From Bacteroidaceae bacterium (lineage in GTDB: Bacteria > Bacteroidota > Bacteroidia > Bacteroidales > Barnesiellaceae_A), in assembly GCA_017410245.1 (NCBI GenBank), contig JAFQRE010000001.1:1-39429 (forward strand): DNA of 39,429 nucleotides, given 5' to 3'. Below, in pieces: positions 7,557 to 14,685 of the stretch. The position numbers and the translations under genes are program-made. Every line of letters starts with the position of its first letter. Positions within the stretch are counted from its first letter, which is position 1. The notes below the pieces were generated by a model that was not told the origin of the DNA, ran no database searches, and worked only from the letters and a program-made list of their open reading frames with translations.

Positions 7557-8813
7557 TCATCGTTCCGTACTGCCTGTATCAAGTAAAAAATCATAAATAC
7601 TTATCGTCTGAATGCCGCTTTCGTCACTCCACGATTTGGTATGCTCACCCACAATCAAGAGTTTCCGGAAAGAATCTCCCACCAATCGCAACGAACGTTT
7701 TTCCTGTTCCATTTTCTCCTCATCCGGCATACGCCAAGCCGACTGGATATAAATCCGTTCACTGCCTTTGTTGCAAACAAAATCGACTTCCAGTGTCACT
7801 CGTTGCTGCTGTCCTTCGGCATTACGGATACGATGATAGATGTTGCCCACATCCACCAGCCAGCCACGCTGACGCATTTCGTTATAAATCACATTCTCCA
7901 TCAAATGGGTTGGCTCATTCTGTCGGAACGAAAGAATGGCATTCCGAAGACCTATATCCTGATAATAGCATTTGTATAACGAACCGATATATTTGCGTCC
8001 CTTGATGTCGTATCGTTCGGATTTTTCAATCAAAAAGGCATCCTGCATATATCCCATATAGGCAGAAACGGTTTTGTCTGAAATGTCCTGCACCTTGCTG
8101 ACCGACTTGAACGTGTTGGCAATATTGGATGCATTGACGGGTGCTCCTATACTGGAAGCAAGAGTTTTGGAAAGCTCTTCAAACTCAGGTTTCAGTTCGA
8201 TGTTGTTACGTTCGTAGATGTCACGCAGATACACGGTGCGATACAGACGATGCAGGAAGTCTGCTTTCTTCTCATCACCATCCTGTGTGAGCAATTGTGG
8301 AAGTCCTCCATACATCAGAAACTCAGCCCATCCATCTTCTTTGCTCCCCTCATATACAGACATGAATTCATTGAACGACAATGGCCATACATGTATTTCA
8401 TCGCCCCTGCCACGAAATTCGGTCACGACATCCGATGAAAGGAATCGGGAATTTGAGCCTGTTACATATACATCTGAACCCTCTGTTACAGACAGCGTAG
8501 AGAGTACTTCAACAAAATCTTTCACTTCCTGTACCTCATCAATGATGATATAATAGGTAGAATCGTCCAACATCTTGCTTTCTACCCAATCCAACAGATA
8601 GTCAGGGTCTTTGAATTTTTTGTTCTTTCTGCTTTCCATGTCAATGATAAGGATATGGTCTTCGTTTACACCTTCATCAAGCAGATGTTGACGGAACAGT
8701 TTCTTCAAGAGAAACGACTTTCCCGAACGGCGCAATCCGGTAATGATTTTGATAAGTCCATTTCCCTTAGACCGCTGGAGTTTTTCAATATATGTCTTTC
8801 TATCTATAATCAT
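7557..8813 (-). CDS. AAA ATPase with DUF4143-type C-terminal domain
   Basis: The 418-residue protein has Walker A GLRRSGKS at residues 26-33 and a Walker B YYIIIDEVQEV near 89-99, with a TGSNSRFLS sensor-like motif after it. The second half fits DUF4143, including VYLRDIYERNNI, NASNIANTF (a helix-turn-helix-like stretch) and a late VTLEVDFVCNKG that resembles a PD-(D/E)xK-type fold core. The family is widespread in anaerobes and its role is unclear; many members resemble abundant orphan ATPases with a putative nuclease-like end. It reads toward the fimbrial cluster on the opposite strand. I infer it is an independent passenger. A -7 element and a palindrome precede it. Confidence 0.85.
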   Translation of the reverse strand: MIIDRKTYIEKLQRSKGNGLIKIITGLRRSGKSFLLKKLFRQHLLDEGVNEDHILIIDMESRKNKKFKDPDYLLDWVESKMLDDSTYYIIIDEVQEVKDFVEVLSTLSVTEGSDVYVTGSNSRFLSSDVVTEFRGRGDEIHVWPLSFNEFMSVYEGSKEDGWAEFLMYGGLPQLLTQDGDEKKADFLHRLYRTVYLRDIYERNNIELKPEFEELSKTLASSIGAPVNASNIANTFKSVSKVQDISDKTVSAYMGYMQDAFLIEKSERYDIKGRKYIGSLYKCYYQDIGLRNAILSFRQNEPTHLMENVIYNEMRQRGWLVDVGNIYHRIRNAEGQQQRVTLEVDFVCNKGSERIYIQSAWRMPDEEKMEQEKRSLRLVGDSFRKLLIVGEHTKSWSDESGIQTISIYDFLLDTGSTER

Positions 8814-8828
8814 ATTCTACGAATTTAC

Positions 8829-8840
8829 GTCACGTGTGAC
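8829..8840. promoter_or_regulatory. Palindrome in the leader of the ATPase gene (operator candidate)
   Basis: GTCAC-GT-GTGAC forms a near-perfect palindrome about 16 bases upstream of the ATPase start and downstream of its -7 element, where a repressor would block transcription. No cognate regulator is identified. Confidence 0.4.
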
Positions 8841-8853
8841 AGTTTTTCGGAGA

Positions 8854-8861
8854 CAAAGATA
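8854..8861 (-). promoter_or_regulatory. -7 element for the ATPase gene
   Basis: On the minus strand the sequence reads TATCTTTG, a perfect TAnnTTTG. It is about 40 bases upstream of the start codon. No good -33 TTTG is visible. Confidence 0.5.
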
Positions 8862-8908
8862 CAGCTTTCTATTGAATATAAGTCGTGTTGTGAGGAAAAA
8901 TCTTTTCT

Positions 8909-9277
8909 TCAATTACGATATTGATTGATGTGTCCTGTCGGAATATACATACTAATCCATTTCTCTTTTCGCTGGCACAAACTATCCAACACCTTTTCTC
9001 TTATCTTGCTTGCCTCATAGGTGTTCAACCTAAATGCAAGAGCAATAACCACTTCAAGGTTGTAGAATGTAGCCCAACTTTTAGGAGTAGCGACATCGCA
9101 TCGTTGAGTGCTTACAGGGCAAAGCATTCCACTCTTGTATATTGCTCTAATAGCGGCTCGAAGTGTCGGGGCTATTACCCCGAACAACTCCACCAATTCT
9201 ATTTCAGACATCCAAACATTACCGCATGGGATATTCACTCTGCCATTCTCGCTGATTGTTATAATTGCTCGTTCCAT
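8909..9277 (-). CDS. Small RhuM-like protein coupled to the recombinase
   Basis: The 122-residue protein has no signal peptide. Its middle (VWMSEIELVELFGV followed by a short helix, an IYKSGML end, and later YNLEVVIALAFRLNT) parallels the N-terminal part of RhuM-family proteins, where an ELFGV-type helix-turn-helix is followed by YNLDxIIxVGYRVNS. The long RhuM C-terminus is absent. It begins two bases after the recombinase stop codon, so the two are almost surely cotranscribed and translationally coupled. A DNA-binding or recombination-directionality role is possible but only inferred from this position. It is also common for such small genes to be of unknown function. Confidence 0.6.
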   Translation of the reverse strand: MERAIITISENGRVNIPCGNVWMSEIELVELFGVIAPTLRAAIRAIYKSGMLCPVSTQRCDVATPKSWATFYNLEVVIALAFRLNTYEASKIREKVLDSLCQRKEKWISMYIPTGHINQYRN

Positions 9278-9279
9278 AG

Positions 9280-10503
9280 TTACATTGCTATTGAGATTTT
9301 ACCAAAAGATTGATTAAGTCGGTTGCCGAACATAGTCAAATCCTTGTCTATTTTCTCGGTGGTAATCTTCGCATACTTCTGTGTCGTAGTAATGTTCGTA
9401 TGCCCCAATACTCGGCTTACACTCTCAATGGGAACACCCTTGCTCAGAGCCAATGTCGCGAATCCGTGACGGCTTGAATGGAATGAAATATCCTTTGAAA
9501 TTCCACACTCTTTTATCATCTTTTTCAGTGGTTTACAGATATTCCAATAGTTGAGATTAGGGAACACCAATTTGTTCTCTTGAAACCTCTCGTAACGTTT
9601 GATTATCTGTAACGGAATATCCAACAACTTCACTTGGAAATTGACCTTTGTTTTGTGTCGCTTGGATAGAATCCATTTCTCTCCGTTTATCTCTACAATA
9701 TCATCGATGGTCAGTTCCTTTATATCCACGAATGACAAGGCTGTAAAACTCGCAAATACGAACAAGTCACGGATATAAGCCAACTTCTTATCCGCAAACT
9801 CATGTGTCATTACAGCCTTGATTTCATCTTCTGTAAGATATTGTCGCTCTTTGATATTCTGATTTACCCGATACTGAGCAAATGGATTTCTCGGTGTTAA
9901 TCCATTGTAATGAGCTTTAGAAACAATTGTCTTCAACCACATACAATGCGACCATACACTGCCGTTGTGCAACCCTGCATCAGTTGAGAGATAGATTTCA
10001 TACTCCTTGATGAAGTCGGGAGTAAGTTCAAGCATAGAAATATCACTACGCTTGTAGCTCTTCTTGATGAACGCTTCCAAATGATTTCGTGACCTTACAC
10101 GCACCTTGTAGGAACTGGCTGCACGGTCAATGCCAATACGCTTTTTGAAACTCTCGTTGTCCTTGTCAAATGCACCGAGCAATGTTTCGTACTCAGTTCC
10201 TATACCCTGATAGGCATTGCGTACCATTTCGGCAGTAACATAGGCTTCTCTATCCGAAATGCGTTGATAATGCTTGATGATTTGAGCCTTGATGTTATCC
10301 AAAGCCAAATTGATGTCTCGTGCCTCCTTACTCTTGCCTTTTGCCCGATTACCTTTGGCATCCCACATTGTTTTTGCAATGGTTAGTTTGCAACTGAATT
10401 GTGCCACCGAGCCATTGATTGTAACTCGTCCCATGATGGGGACAATACCGTTTTTCTCCTTGCTTGCGTTCACGTAGAACAGCACCTTAAATGTACTTCG
10501 CAT
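9280..10503 (-). CDS. Tyrosine recombinase (integrase), IntDOT-like
   Basis: From the start at 10503 the protein is 407 residues, with an N-terminal arm-binding domain (FKVLFYVNASKEK), a SAM-like core-binding domain (about 100-200) and a C-terminal catalytic domain. Visible catalytic residues are the beta-hairpin Lys region (SKRHKTK), His342 and Arg345 in HSSRH, His368 in LGHTN and nucleophile Tyr377 in TQKY. The first catalytic Arg is replaced by Ser257 in FTALSFVDI. In CTnDOT integrase the same position is a Ser (S259 in its numbering) as I recall. The upstream in-frame ATG at 10551 lies before the -7 element at 10524-10531, so the ATG at 10503 is the better start. It catalyses integration and excision or local inversion. 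Confidence 0.9.
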   Translation of the reverse strand: MRSTFKVLFYVNASKEKNGIVPIMGRVTINGSVAQFSCKLTIAKTMWDAKGNRAKGKSKEARDINLALDNIKAQIIKHYQRISDREAYVTAEMVRNAYQGIGTEYETLLGAFDKDNESFKKRIGIDRAASSYKVRVRSRNHLEAFIKKSYKRSDISMLELTPDFIKEYEIYLSTDAGLHNGSVWSHCMWLKTIVSKAHYNGLTPRNPFAQYRVNQNIKERQYLTEDEIKAVMTHEFADKKLAYIRDLFVFASFTALSFVDIKELTIDDIVEINGEKWILSKRHKTKVNFQVKLLDIPLQIIKRYERFQENKLVFPNLNYWNICKPLKKMIKECGISKDISFHSSRHGFATLALSKGVPIESVSRVLGHTNITTTQKYAKITTEKIDKDLTMFGNRLNQSFGKISIAM

Positions 10504-10523
10504 AATCCAATTCTTTTTGGTTA

Positions 10524-10531
10524 CAAAATTA
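10524..10531 (-). promoter_or_regulatory. -7 element for the recombinase
   Basis: On the minus strand the sequence reads TAATTTTG, a perfect TAnnTTTG, about 20 bases before the ATG at 10503. This placement excludes the upstream ATG at 10551. Confidence 0.5.
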
Positions 10532-10615
10532 GTTATCAGCGAGTTGTACATTGTTATAGAATATGGCAGAGAGTAGAAATAAACTCCAATGACCTATAAA
10601 CTTACCTCTTTATCG

Positions 10616-10649
10616 GGTAATGATTTGAAAACCGTTCGTCCTCATTACC
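10616..10649. repeat. Inverted repeat GGTAATGA / TCATTACC
   Basis: GGTAATGA (10616-10623) and TCATTACC (10642-10649) are perfect inverted copies with an 18-base spacer. It could be a pair of recombinase core sites, a hairpin in the leader, or a regulator site. Confidence 0.45.
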
Positions 10650-10772
10650 TTTCATTTCCTTGCACTTTTGCATCGGCGAGGCTTTCATCAAAAGTCCTCA
10701 TAAGTCATTGAACACCAGTGCTGCCATCATTATTTCCCCTCTTTCGTTAGATTTTTCCAGAGATATAATTAT

Positions 10773-10930
10773 ATATTTGTTTTCGCAATAAAATAGTAGT
10801 GAAAAAATGGTTTTTATTTGATAAATTATTGCAATAAACATTTGTCTGAAGAACAAATATATCAATTAGTAATATTTGTTGCCAAGGAGTAGTTACAAAT
10901 TCCAACTATTATTGGCGAGAATATATTTGT
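10773..10930. repeat. Cluster of ATATTTGT motifs (arm-site candidates)
   Basis: Exact ATATTTGT occurs at 10773-10780, 10872-10879 and 10923-10930 on the plus strand and at 10853-10860 on the minus strand. A near copy, ACATTTGT, is at 10838-10845. The copies at 10852-10860 and 10872-10880 form a 9-base inverted repeat. Two copies also contain TATATTTG, which fits a -7 element, so some could be promoters instead. Confidence 0.45.
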
Positions 10931-10940
10931 CACCATTTTT

Positions 10941-10971
10941 TTTGTTATTCAGCCTATTTCTATTACTTTCG
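10941..10971 (+). promoter_or_regulatory. Promoter of the GNAT gene
   Basis: TTTG at 10941-10944 and TACTTTCG at 10964-10971 are separated by 19 bases. The -7 element has one mismatch to TAnnTTTG. The start codon follows 27 bases later. Confidence 0.6.
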
Positions 10972-10998
10972 TAGCAGTAAATATTTAAGCCTTATATT

Positions 10999-11529
10999 AT
11001 GATTTATAATAAAGTGTTAAGTGCCAATGATGTTGGTATTGAAATAGTGATGGACATCTACCAAACCTCATTTCCTATAGATGAGCGTCGCGAGATAGAT
11101 GCACTGAAGTATATGATAGATAACGAAGATGCTTTCACATTGGAAGCTATTTATGACAATGATACGATTGTTGGGTTGCTGTCGTGGTGGAATTTAGGCG
11201 AGTGGCGATATATCGAGCACTTTGCTGTAGATGAGCAGTGTCGCGGACGAGGTATCGGGCAGAAGGTGTTGATGGAGTTTCTTGCGAGAAATATGTTGCC
11301 CGTTGTCCTGGAGGTTGAGCCTCCTGTCGATGAGTTCTGTCGCCGAAGAATATCATTCTATCGCACTATAGGTTTTAGGTTGCACGATACTTACTCTTAC
11401 ACACAGCCTCCCTATTGCAGTGGACGCAACTCGGTAGAGTTGTGCTTGATGTCGTATAACGCTCCTGCACTATATTCGCTTGACGAGGTGGCAGGTTTGT
11501 TGCATCGAAATGTGTATGGGGTAAAGTGA
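10999..11529 (+). CDS. GNAT-family N-acetyltransferase
   Basis: The 176-residue protein fits the GNAT fold. Motif A is seen as EHFAVDEQCRGRGIGQKVL near residues 73-91, with the acetyl-CoA pyrophosphate loop R-G-R-G-I-G. A later strand VVLEVEPPVD and an ISFYRTIGFRLHD motif (motif B, with the Tyr that often acts as general acid) follow. It would transfer an acetyl group from acetyl-CoA to an amine; the substrate cannot be read from sequence. It has its own promoter and is the first gene beyond the island. A separate -7 element follows before the metal-binding lipoprotein gene, so it is probably a single-gene unit. Confidence 0.85.
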   Translation: MIYNKVLSANDVGIEIVMDIYQTSFPIDERREIDALKYMIDNEDAFTLEAIYDNDTIVGLLSWWNLGEWRYIEHFAVDEQCRGRGIGQKVLMEFLARNMLPVVLEVEPPVDEFCRRRISFYRTIGFRLHDTYSYTQPPYCSGRNSVELCLMSYNAPALYSLDEVAGLLHRNVYGVK

Positions 11530-11582
11530 TTATTGAAATGTTAAAATCGGATTTGTTGAACGACTCTTTGTCGCGAATGTTG

Positions 11583-11590
11583 TATCTTTG
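11583..11590 (+). promoter_or_regulatory. -7 element for the metal ABC-transporter genes
   Basis: TATCTTTG is a perfect TAnnTTTG and lies 18 bases before the ATG at 11609. It overlaps a TTG that could be taken as an earlier start, which argues against that start. No clear -33 element at the normal distance. Confidence 0.5.
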
Positions 11591-11608
11591 AAATTCATTC
11601 GAAAAATT

Positions 11609-12505
11609 ATGAGGTGTAAAAGAAGTAGAACACGTTGTGCAATTGTAGCCTTTATGTCCATGATGCTACTCCTCTCGATGTCGTGTCAAACAACATCGAA
11701 CGAAAAGCAACGTGCCGTATCGGTAACTATTCTGCCTCAACAATATTTGGCCGAACAGATTGCCGGAGACCGCTTTACGATAAATTGCGTAGTACCTGCC
11801 AATAGTAGTCCGGAGGCCTACGACCCTACTCCGCGACAACTTATGGCAGTAGAAGAGAGTGATGCTTATATGCAAGTGGGTATGTTGGGATTTGAACTTG
11901 CATGGATAGACAAACTTGCGCAGAACAACCCGGCAATGAAGTTGTATAACACATCGGAGGGGGTAGATATGATAGAGGGCTTGCATGAGCATCGGCATGC
12001 CGATGGTTCGGTGCATGCTGCAACAACTGTCGATCCACATGTGTGGTGCTCGCCCCGCAATGTGCGGGTGATGGCTCGCAACATGTACGATGCATTTGTT
12101 GAGTTAGATGCCGATGGCAAGTCTTACTATGAGCGCAACTATTATCAATTGTTGCATCGTATCGATAGTGTAGAAAATCTTGTCCATAGCATTCTATCGC
12201 CTTGTCGTGGTACCGCCTTTGCCATATTTCACCCTTCACTCACATATTTGGCTCGAGACTATGGTCTCACTCAGTTGTGCCTTGAAGAGATGGGCAAGGA
12301 GAGCTCGGCTATGGCTATGAAGAATATCATAGACGAAGCACGCAATCGTCAAGTGAAGGTTGTATTTGTGCAACGAGAGTTCAATTCGCGTCAGGTCGAA
12401 ACCTTTGCTCACGAATTGGGCTTGGAGATTGTTACTATAAACCCGCTTAACTACAATTGGGAAGAAGAAATTGTAAAGATAGCCTATGCCATTGCCCAGC
12501 AATAA
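11609..12505 (+). CDS. znuA: Zinc/manganese-type ABC transporter substrate-binding lipoprotein (ZnuA/TroA family)
   Basis: From the ATG at 11609 the protein has 298 residues, with a basic N-terminus and lipobox LLSMSC. The cluster A-I metal-binding fold shows as VTILPQQYLAEQIAGDRF, SPEAYDPTPRQL, VDPHVWCSPRN, FAIFHPSLTYLARDYGL and VKVVFVQREFNSRQVE. A short His-rich loop (HEHRHADGSVH) precedes VDPH, as in zinc binders. The usual first ligand His before the Y-x-P-T-P motif is Glu here, a change I recall in other Bacteroidota members. It captures Zn or Mn at the inner-membrane surface and delivers it to a permease. It overlaps the ATPase gene by 20 bases. No permease gene follows. Confidence 0.85.
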   Translation: MRCKRSRTRCAIVAFMSMMLLLSMSCQTTSNEKQRAVSVTILPQQYLAEQIAGDRFTINCVVPANSSPEAYDPTPRQLMAVEESDAYMQVGMLGFELAWIDKLAQNNPAMKLYNTSEGVDMIEGLHEHRHADGSVHAATTVDPHVWCSPRNVRVMARNMYDAFVELDADGKSYYERNYYQLLHRIDSVENLVHSILSPCRGTAFAIFHPSLTYLARDYGLTQLCLEEMGKESSAMAMKNIIDEARNRQVKVVFVQREFNSRQVETFAHELGLEIVTINPLNYNWEEEIVKIAYAIAQQ

Positions 12506-13151
12506 CATAATTGTTCGATTGCAAGATGTATCGCTCTCATATGGACATACACCTGTGTTGCAAGGTGTCAATCTTGAGATTGATGCTCGTGATTTTGTTG
12601 TGGTTACCGGAGCCAATGGTGGTGGAAAAACCTCCCTGTTGCGTGTGATGCTCAAGCTTATTGCGCCCACATCGGGGCAAGTCATGTACCTCGACAATGG
12701 GGTAGAGATAGATAATCTGCACATTGGGTATTTGCCTCAGAAAAATGCCATCGATAACCGTTTCCCCATCAGTGTTGAAGAGGTGGTAGCGTCGGGGCTT
12801 TATGCAGTAGATAAGCCAATGAGTAAAGTCGAGCGAATGCAGCAGGTAAGGCTCACTTTGCAACAACTCGAATTGGAACAACTATCGCATCGCCATATCG
12901 GTGAGTTGTCGGGTGGACAGTTGCAACGTGCGTTGTTGGCTCGTGCCATCATTTCACGACCTCGTCTCTTGGTGCTTGATGAGCCTCTGTCCTACATCGA
13001 TGAGGTATTTGCTCCCCGCATATACGATATATTGTCGCAACTATCGGCTCACACTGCTGTTGTCATGGTTACGCACCGACCGGCATTGGTAACCCGGTTG
13101 GCTACACAAAACATCAAAGTTGTGGGCTGTGGTATTGATTGTGCGCTTTAG
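12486..13151 (+). CDS. znuC: Metal ABC transporter ATP-binding protein (ZnuC-type)
   Basis: The 221-residue protein has all ABC ATPase motifs: Walker A GANGGGKTS near residues 41-49, a Q-loop in GYLPQKNAID, signature LSGGQLQRALLARAI, Walker B RLLVLDEP and an H-loop VTHRP. It would power import of the metal bound by the lipoprotein encoded just before it. The start overlaps the upstream gene by 20 bases, so the two are coupled. The usual third partner, a ZnuB-type permease, is not next to it; the following gene is a secreted esterase. The permease may be elsewhere in the genome. Confidence 0.85.
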   Translation: MPLPSNNIIVRLQDVSLSYGHTPVLQGVNLEIDARDFVVVTGANGGGKTSLLRVMLKLIAPTSGQVMYLDNGVEIDNLHIGYLPQKNAIDNRFPISVEEVVASGLYAVDKPMSKVERMQQVRLTLQQLELEQLSHRHIGELSGGQLQRALLARAIISRPRLLVLDEPLSYIDEVFAPRIYDILSQLSAHTAVVMVTHRPALVTRLATQNIKVVGCGIDCAL

Positions 13152-13158
13152 CCTTATA

Positions 13159-13170
13159 TAAAACTAATAC
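13159..13170 (+). repeat. 12-base leader motif TAAAACTAATAC, copy 1
   Basis: The same 12 bases occur at 14655-14666, ahead of the SusC gene. Here they lie just before the esterase start codon. They may be a shared leader element of the two genes. Confidence 0.35.
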
Positions 13171-13174
13171 TATC

Positions 13175-14503
13175 ATGAAAACTATTGCCCCTCGCATTAT
13201 CTTTACTATACTATTTATAGTAGTACAGGTCGTGTTTGTACCCACATTGGCTCAGAAGAGAAATGAGAACCGATTGGTCGAGATAGAAATTGTGACCAAT
13301 CGTAGTGACCGGACTTATAAGTTGGGCGAAGATGTGACATTTGAGGTACGAGCATATAGAGCAGGAGTGGCTTTGAGTGGTGTGTCGCTTACCTATGCTA
13401 TTGGCCCCGAGAAGATGCCTTCGACACTGAGTGGCAGTGTCGTAATGCAAGATAAATGCGTGCAACTCGATGCCGGTACAATGACTGAGCCGGGTTTTAT
13501 GACCTGCAGTTGTACCATAGAGATGGAGGGTGAGTCATACTCCAACTATGTCAATGTCGGTTTCTCTCCCGAGGAGATAGTGCCTACTCAGACAATGCCC
13601 GATGATTTTGAAAAATTCTGGGATAAGTCTCTCAAGAAGTCGGCTAAGATACCCCTTGAGCCTCAATTGACTCTTGTGCCCGAGAAGTGTACAGCCCAGA
13701 CCAATGTATATCATGTGCAATTGCAACATTGGCGCAAGGATACATACCTATATGGTTGGTTGTGTGTACCCAAGAAAGAGGGTCGTTATCCGGCCGTATT
13801 GTGTGTGCCCGGAGCGGGAGTAAAGCCTGTTCCTCCCGAGTTGAAATTGGCCGAAATGGGCAATGGTGTCATAACCTTCTCGATAGGTGTTAATGGTATT
13901 CCTCTCACGCTCGATAATGAGGTGTATGACAACTTGCGATATGGTGTGTTGAGAGACTACGGATTTATACATCTCGATAATAAAGACCACTATTACTATC
14001 GTCGCATCTATACCGGTTGCGTGCGAGCACTCGATTTTATATGCACGTTACCCTGTTACGATGGCTACAATCTGGGCGTGATGGGTGGTAGTCAAGGTGG
14101 TGCATTGGCTATGGTTACAGCCTCGCTCGATAGCCGGGTGAAAGCTCTTGTGGCATTCTATCCTGCATTGTGCGATGTCACCGGATACCTGCATGGTCGT
14201 GCCGGAGGTTGGCCACACATGTTCGACTCGCGCAACATGAAACTCAATAATACTCCCGAGAAAATCTCTACAACGCAATACTATGATGTAGTAAACTTTG
14301 CACGTCGCTTACAAGTGCCCGGCTATTATTCATGGGGCTATAACGACCCCACTTGTCCGCCCACATCGCTATATGCGGCTTATAATGTTATAGCGGCTCC
14401 CAAGCAGCTATATGTGGCGCACGATGCCGGACACTGGCGCTACCCCGAACAGACACGATTGGCCTTGAAATGGTTGTATGAAAGGCTGTCGGAGGGCAAA
14501 TGA
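13175..14503 (+). CDS. Secreted acetylxylan-esterase-like alpha/beta hydrolase (AXE1/CE7-like)
   Basis: From the ATG at 13175 the protein has 442 residues with a signal peptide ending near TLAQK. An N-terminal beta-sandwich (about 28-140) precedes the AXE1-like domain beginning DDFEKFWDKSLK. The catalytic triad can be read as Ser306 in GGSQGG, Asp391 in YNDPTCPP and His420 in DAGHW. It should deacetylate an acetylated glycan in the periplasm or at the surface. The in-frame ATG at 13139 overlaps the ATPase gene and would spoil the signal peptide. It lies directly upstream of the susC/susD genes and shares a 12-base leader motif with susC, so it may belong to the same uptake locus. Confidence 0.85.
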   Translation: MKTIAPRIIFTILFIVVQVVFVPTLAQKRNENRLVEIEIVTNRSDRTYKLGEDVTFEVRAYRAGVALSGVSLTYAIGPEKMPSTLSGSVVMQDKCVQLDAGTMTEPGFMTCSCTIEMEGESYSNYVNVGFSPEEIVPTQTMPDDFEKFWDKSLKKSAKIPLEPQLTLVPEKCTAQTNVYHVQLQHWRKDTYLYGWLCVPKKEGRYPAVLCVPGAGVKPVPPELKLAEMGNGVITFSIGVNGIPLTLDNEVYDNLRYGVLRDYGFIHLDNKDHYYYRRIYTGCVRALDFICTLPCYDGYNLGVMGGSQGGALAMVTASLDSRVKALVAFYPALCDVTGYLHGRAGGWPHMFDSRNMKLNNTPEKISTTQYYDVVNFARRLQVPGYYSWGYNDPTCPPTSLYAAYNVIAAPKQLYVAHDAGHWRYPEQTRLALKWLYERLSEGK

Positions 14504-14558
14504 GACGATAAAACAATTTTTGGGATATAAACTACACTCTACTTTATTTCTGCTTTGT

Positions 14559-14566
14559 TATTTTTG
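14559..14566 (+). promoter_or_regulatory. -7 element for the susC operon
   Basis: TATTTTTG fits TAnnTTTG and lies about 120 bases before the susC start codon, leaving a long leader. No clear TTTG lies 19 to 20 bases upstream. Confidence 0.45.
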
Positions 14567-14654
14567 TAGCGTGAAAAGATGTTTTTTATATCTAAAATGT
14601 TTTATTCACATTATGATTTGAAACTGATTGCCTTATACCTCTGAAAAATATATT

Positions 14655-14666
14655 TAAAACTAATAC
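14655..14666 (+). repeat. 12-base leader motif TAAAACTAATAC, copy 2
   Basis: Identical to 13159-13170, here 20 bases before the susC start codon. Confidence 0.35.
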
Positions 14667-14685
14667 CAACCTAATTCTAAACAGA

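Larger units (their letters stand above)
1..10935. mobile_element. Accessory island with fimbrial cargo and IntDOT-type recombinase (left end not in window)
   Basis: The block from the window start to the gap before the GNAT gene holds a fimbrial gene cluster, a DUF4143-type ATPase, a RhuM-like gene and a tyrosine recombinase. The recombinase sits at the edge next to ordinary chromosomal genes and reads into the block, which is the usual layout of integrative elements. By eye the serine and alanine codons differ from those in the genes to the right, which use TCG and GCC heavily. No conjugation or mobilisation genes are visible, and no direct repeat flanking the block can be tested because the left end is missing. 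Integration as a unit is an inference; the recombinase could instead act on a local DNA switch. Confidence 0.5.
10532..10940. other. Gene-free AT-rich gap behind the recombinase (attachment-end candidate)
   Basis: No convincing gene or RNA gene is seen in these 409 bases. The left part holds an inverted repeat (10616-10649). The right part is very AT-rich and holds four exact ATATTTGT motifs in both orientations. The gap separates island genes from the chromosomal GNAT gene, so an attachment site would be expected here. Confidence 0.5.

Noticed and set aside
10503..10551. Upstream in-frame ATG of the recombinase
   Set aside because: The -7 element at 10524-10531 lies between it and the ATG at 10503, and the extra 16 residues do not resemble the arm-binding domain start.
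10532..10940. tRNA gene as integration target next to the recombinase
   Set aside because: No cloverleaf-like sequence or T-loop motif is seen in the gap.
11588..11590. TTG as an earlier start of the metal-binding lipoprotein
   Set aside because: It is part of a perfect -7 element (11583-11590), so it lies upstream of the likely transcript; ATG at 11609 is better.
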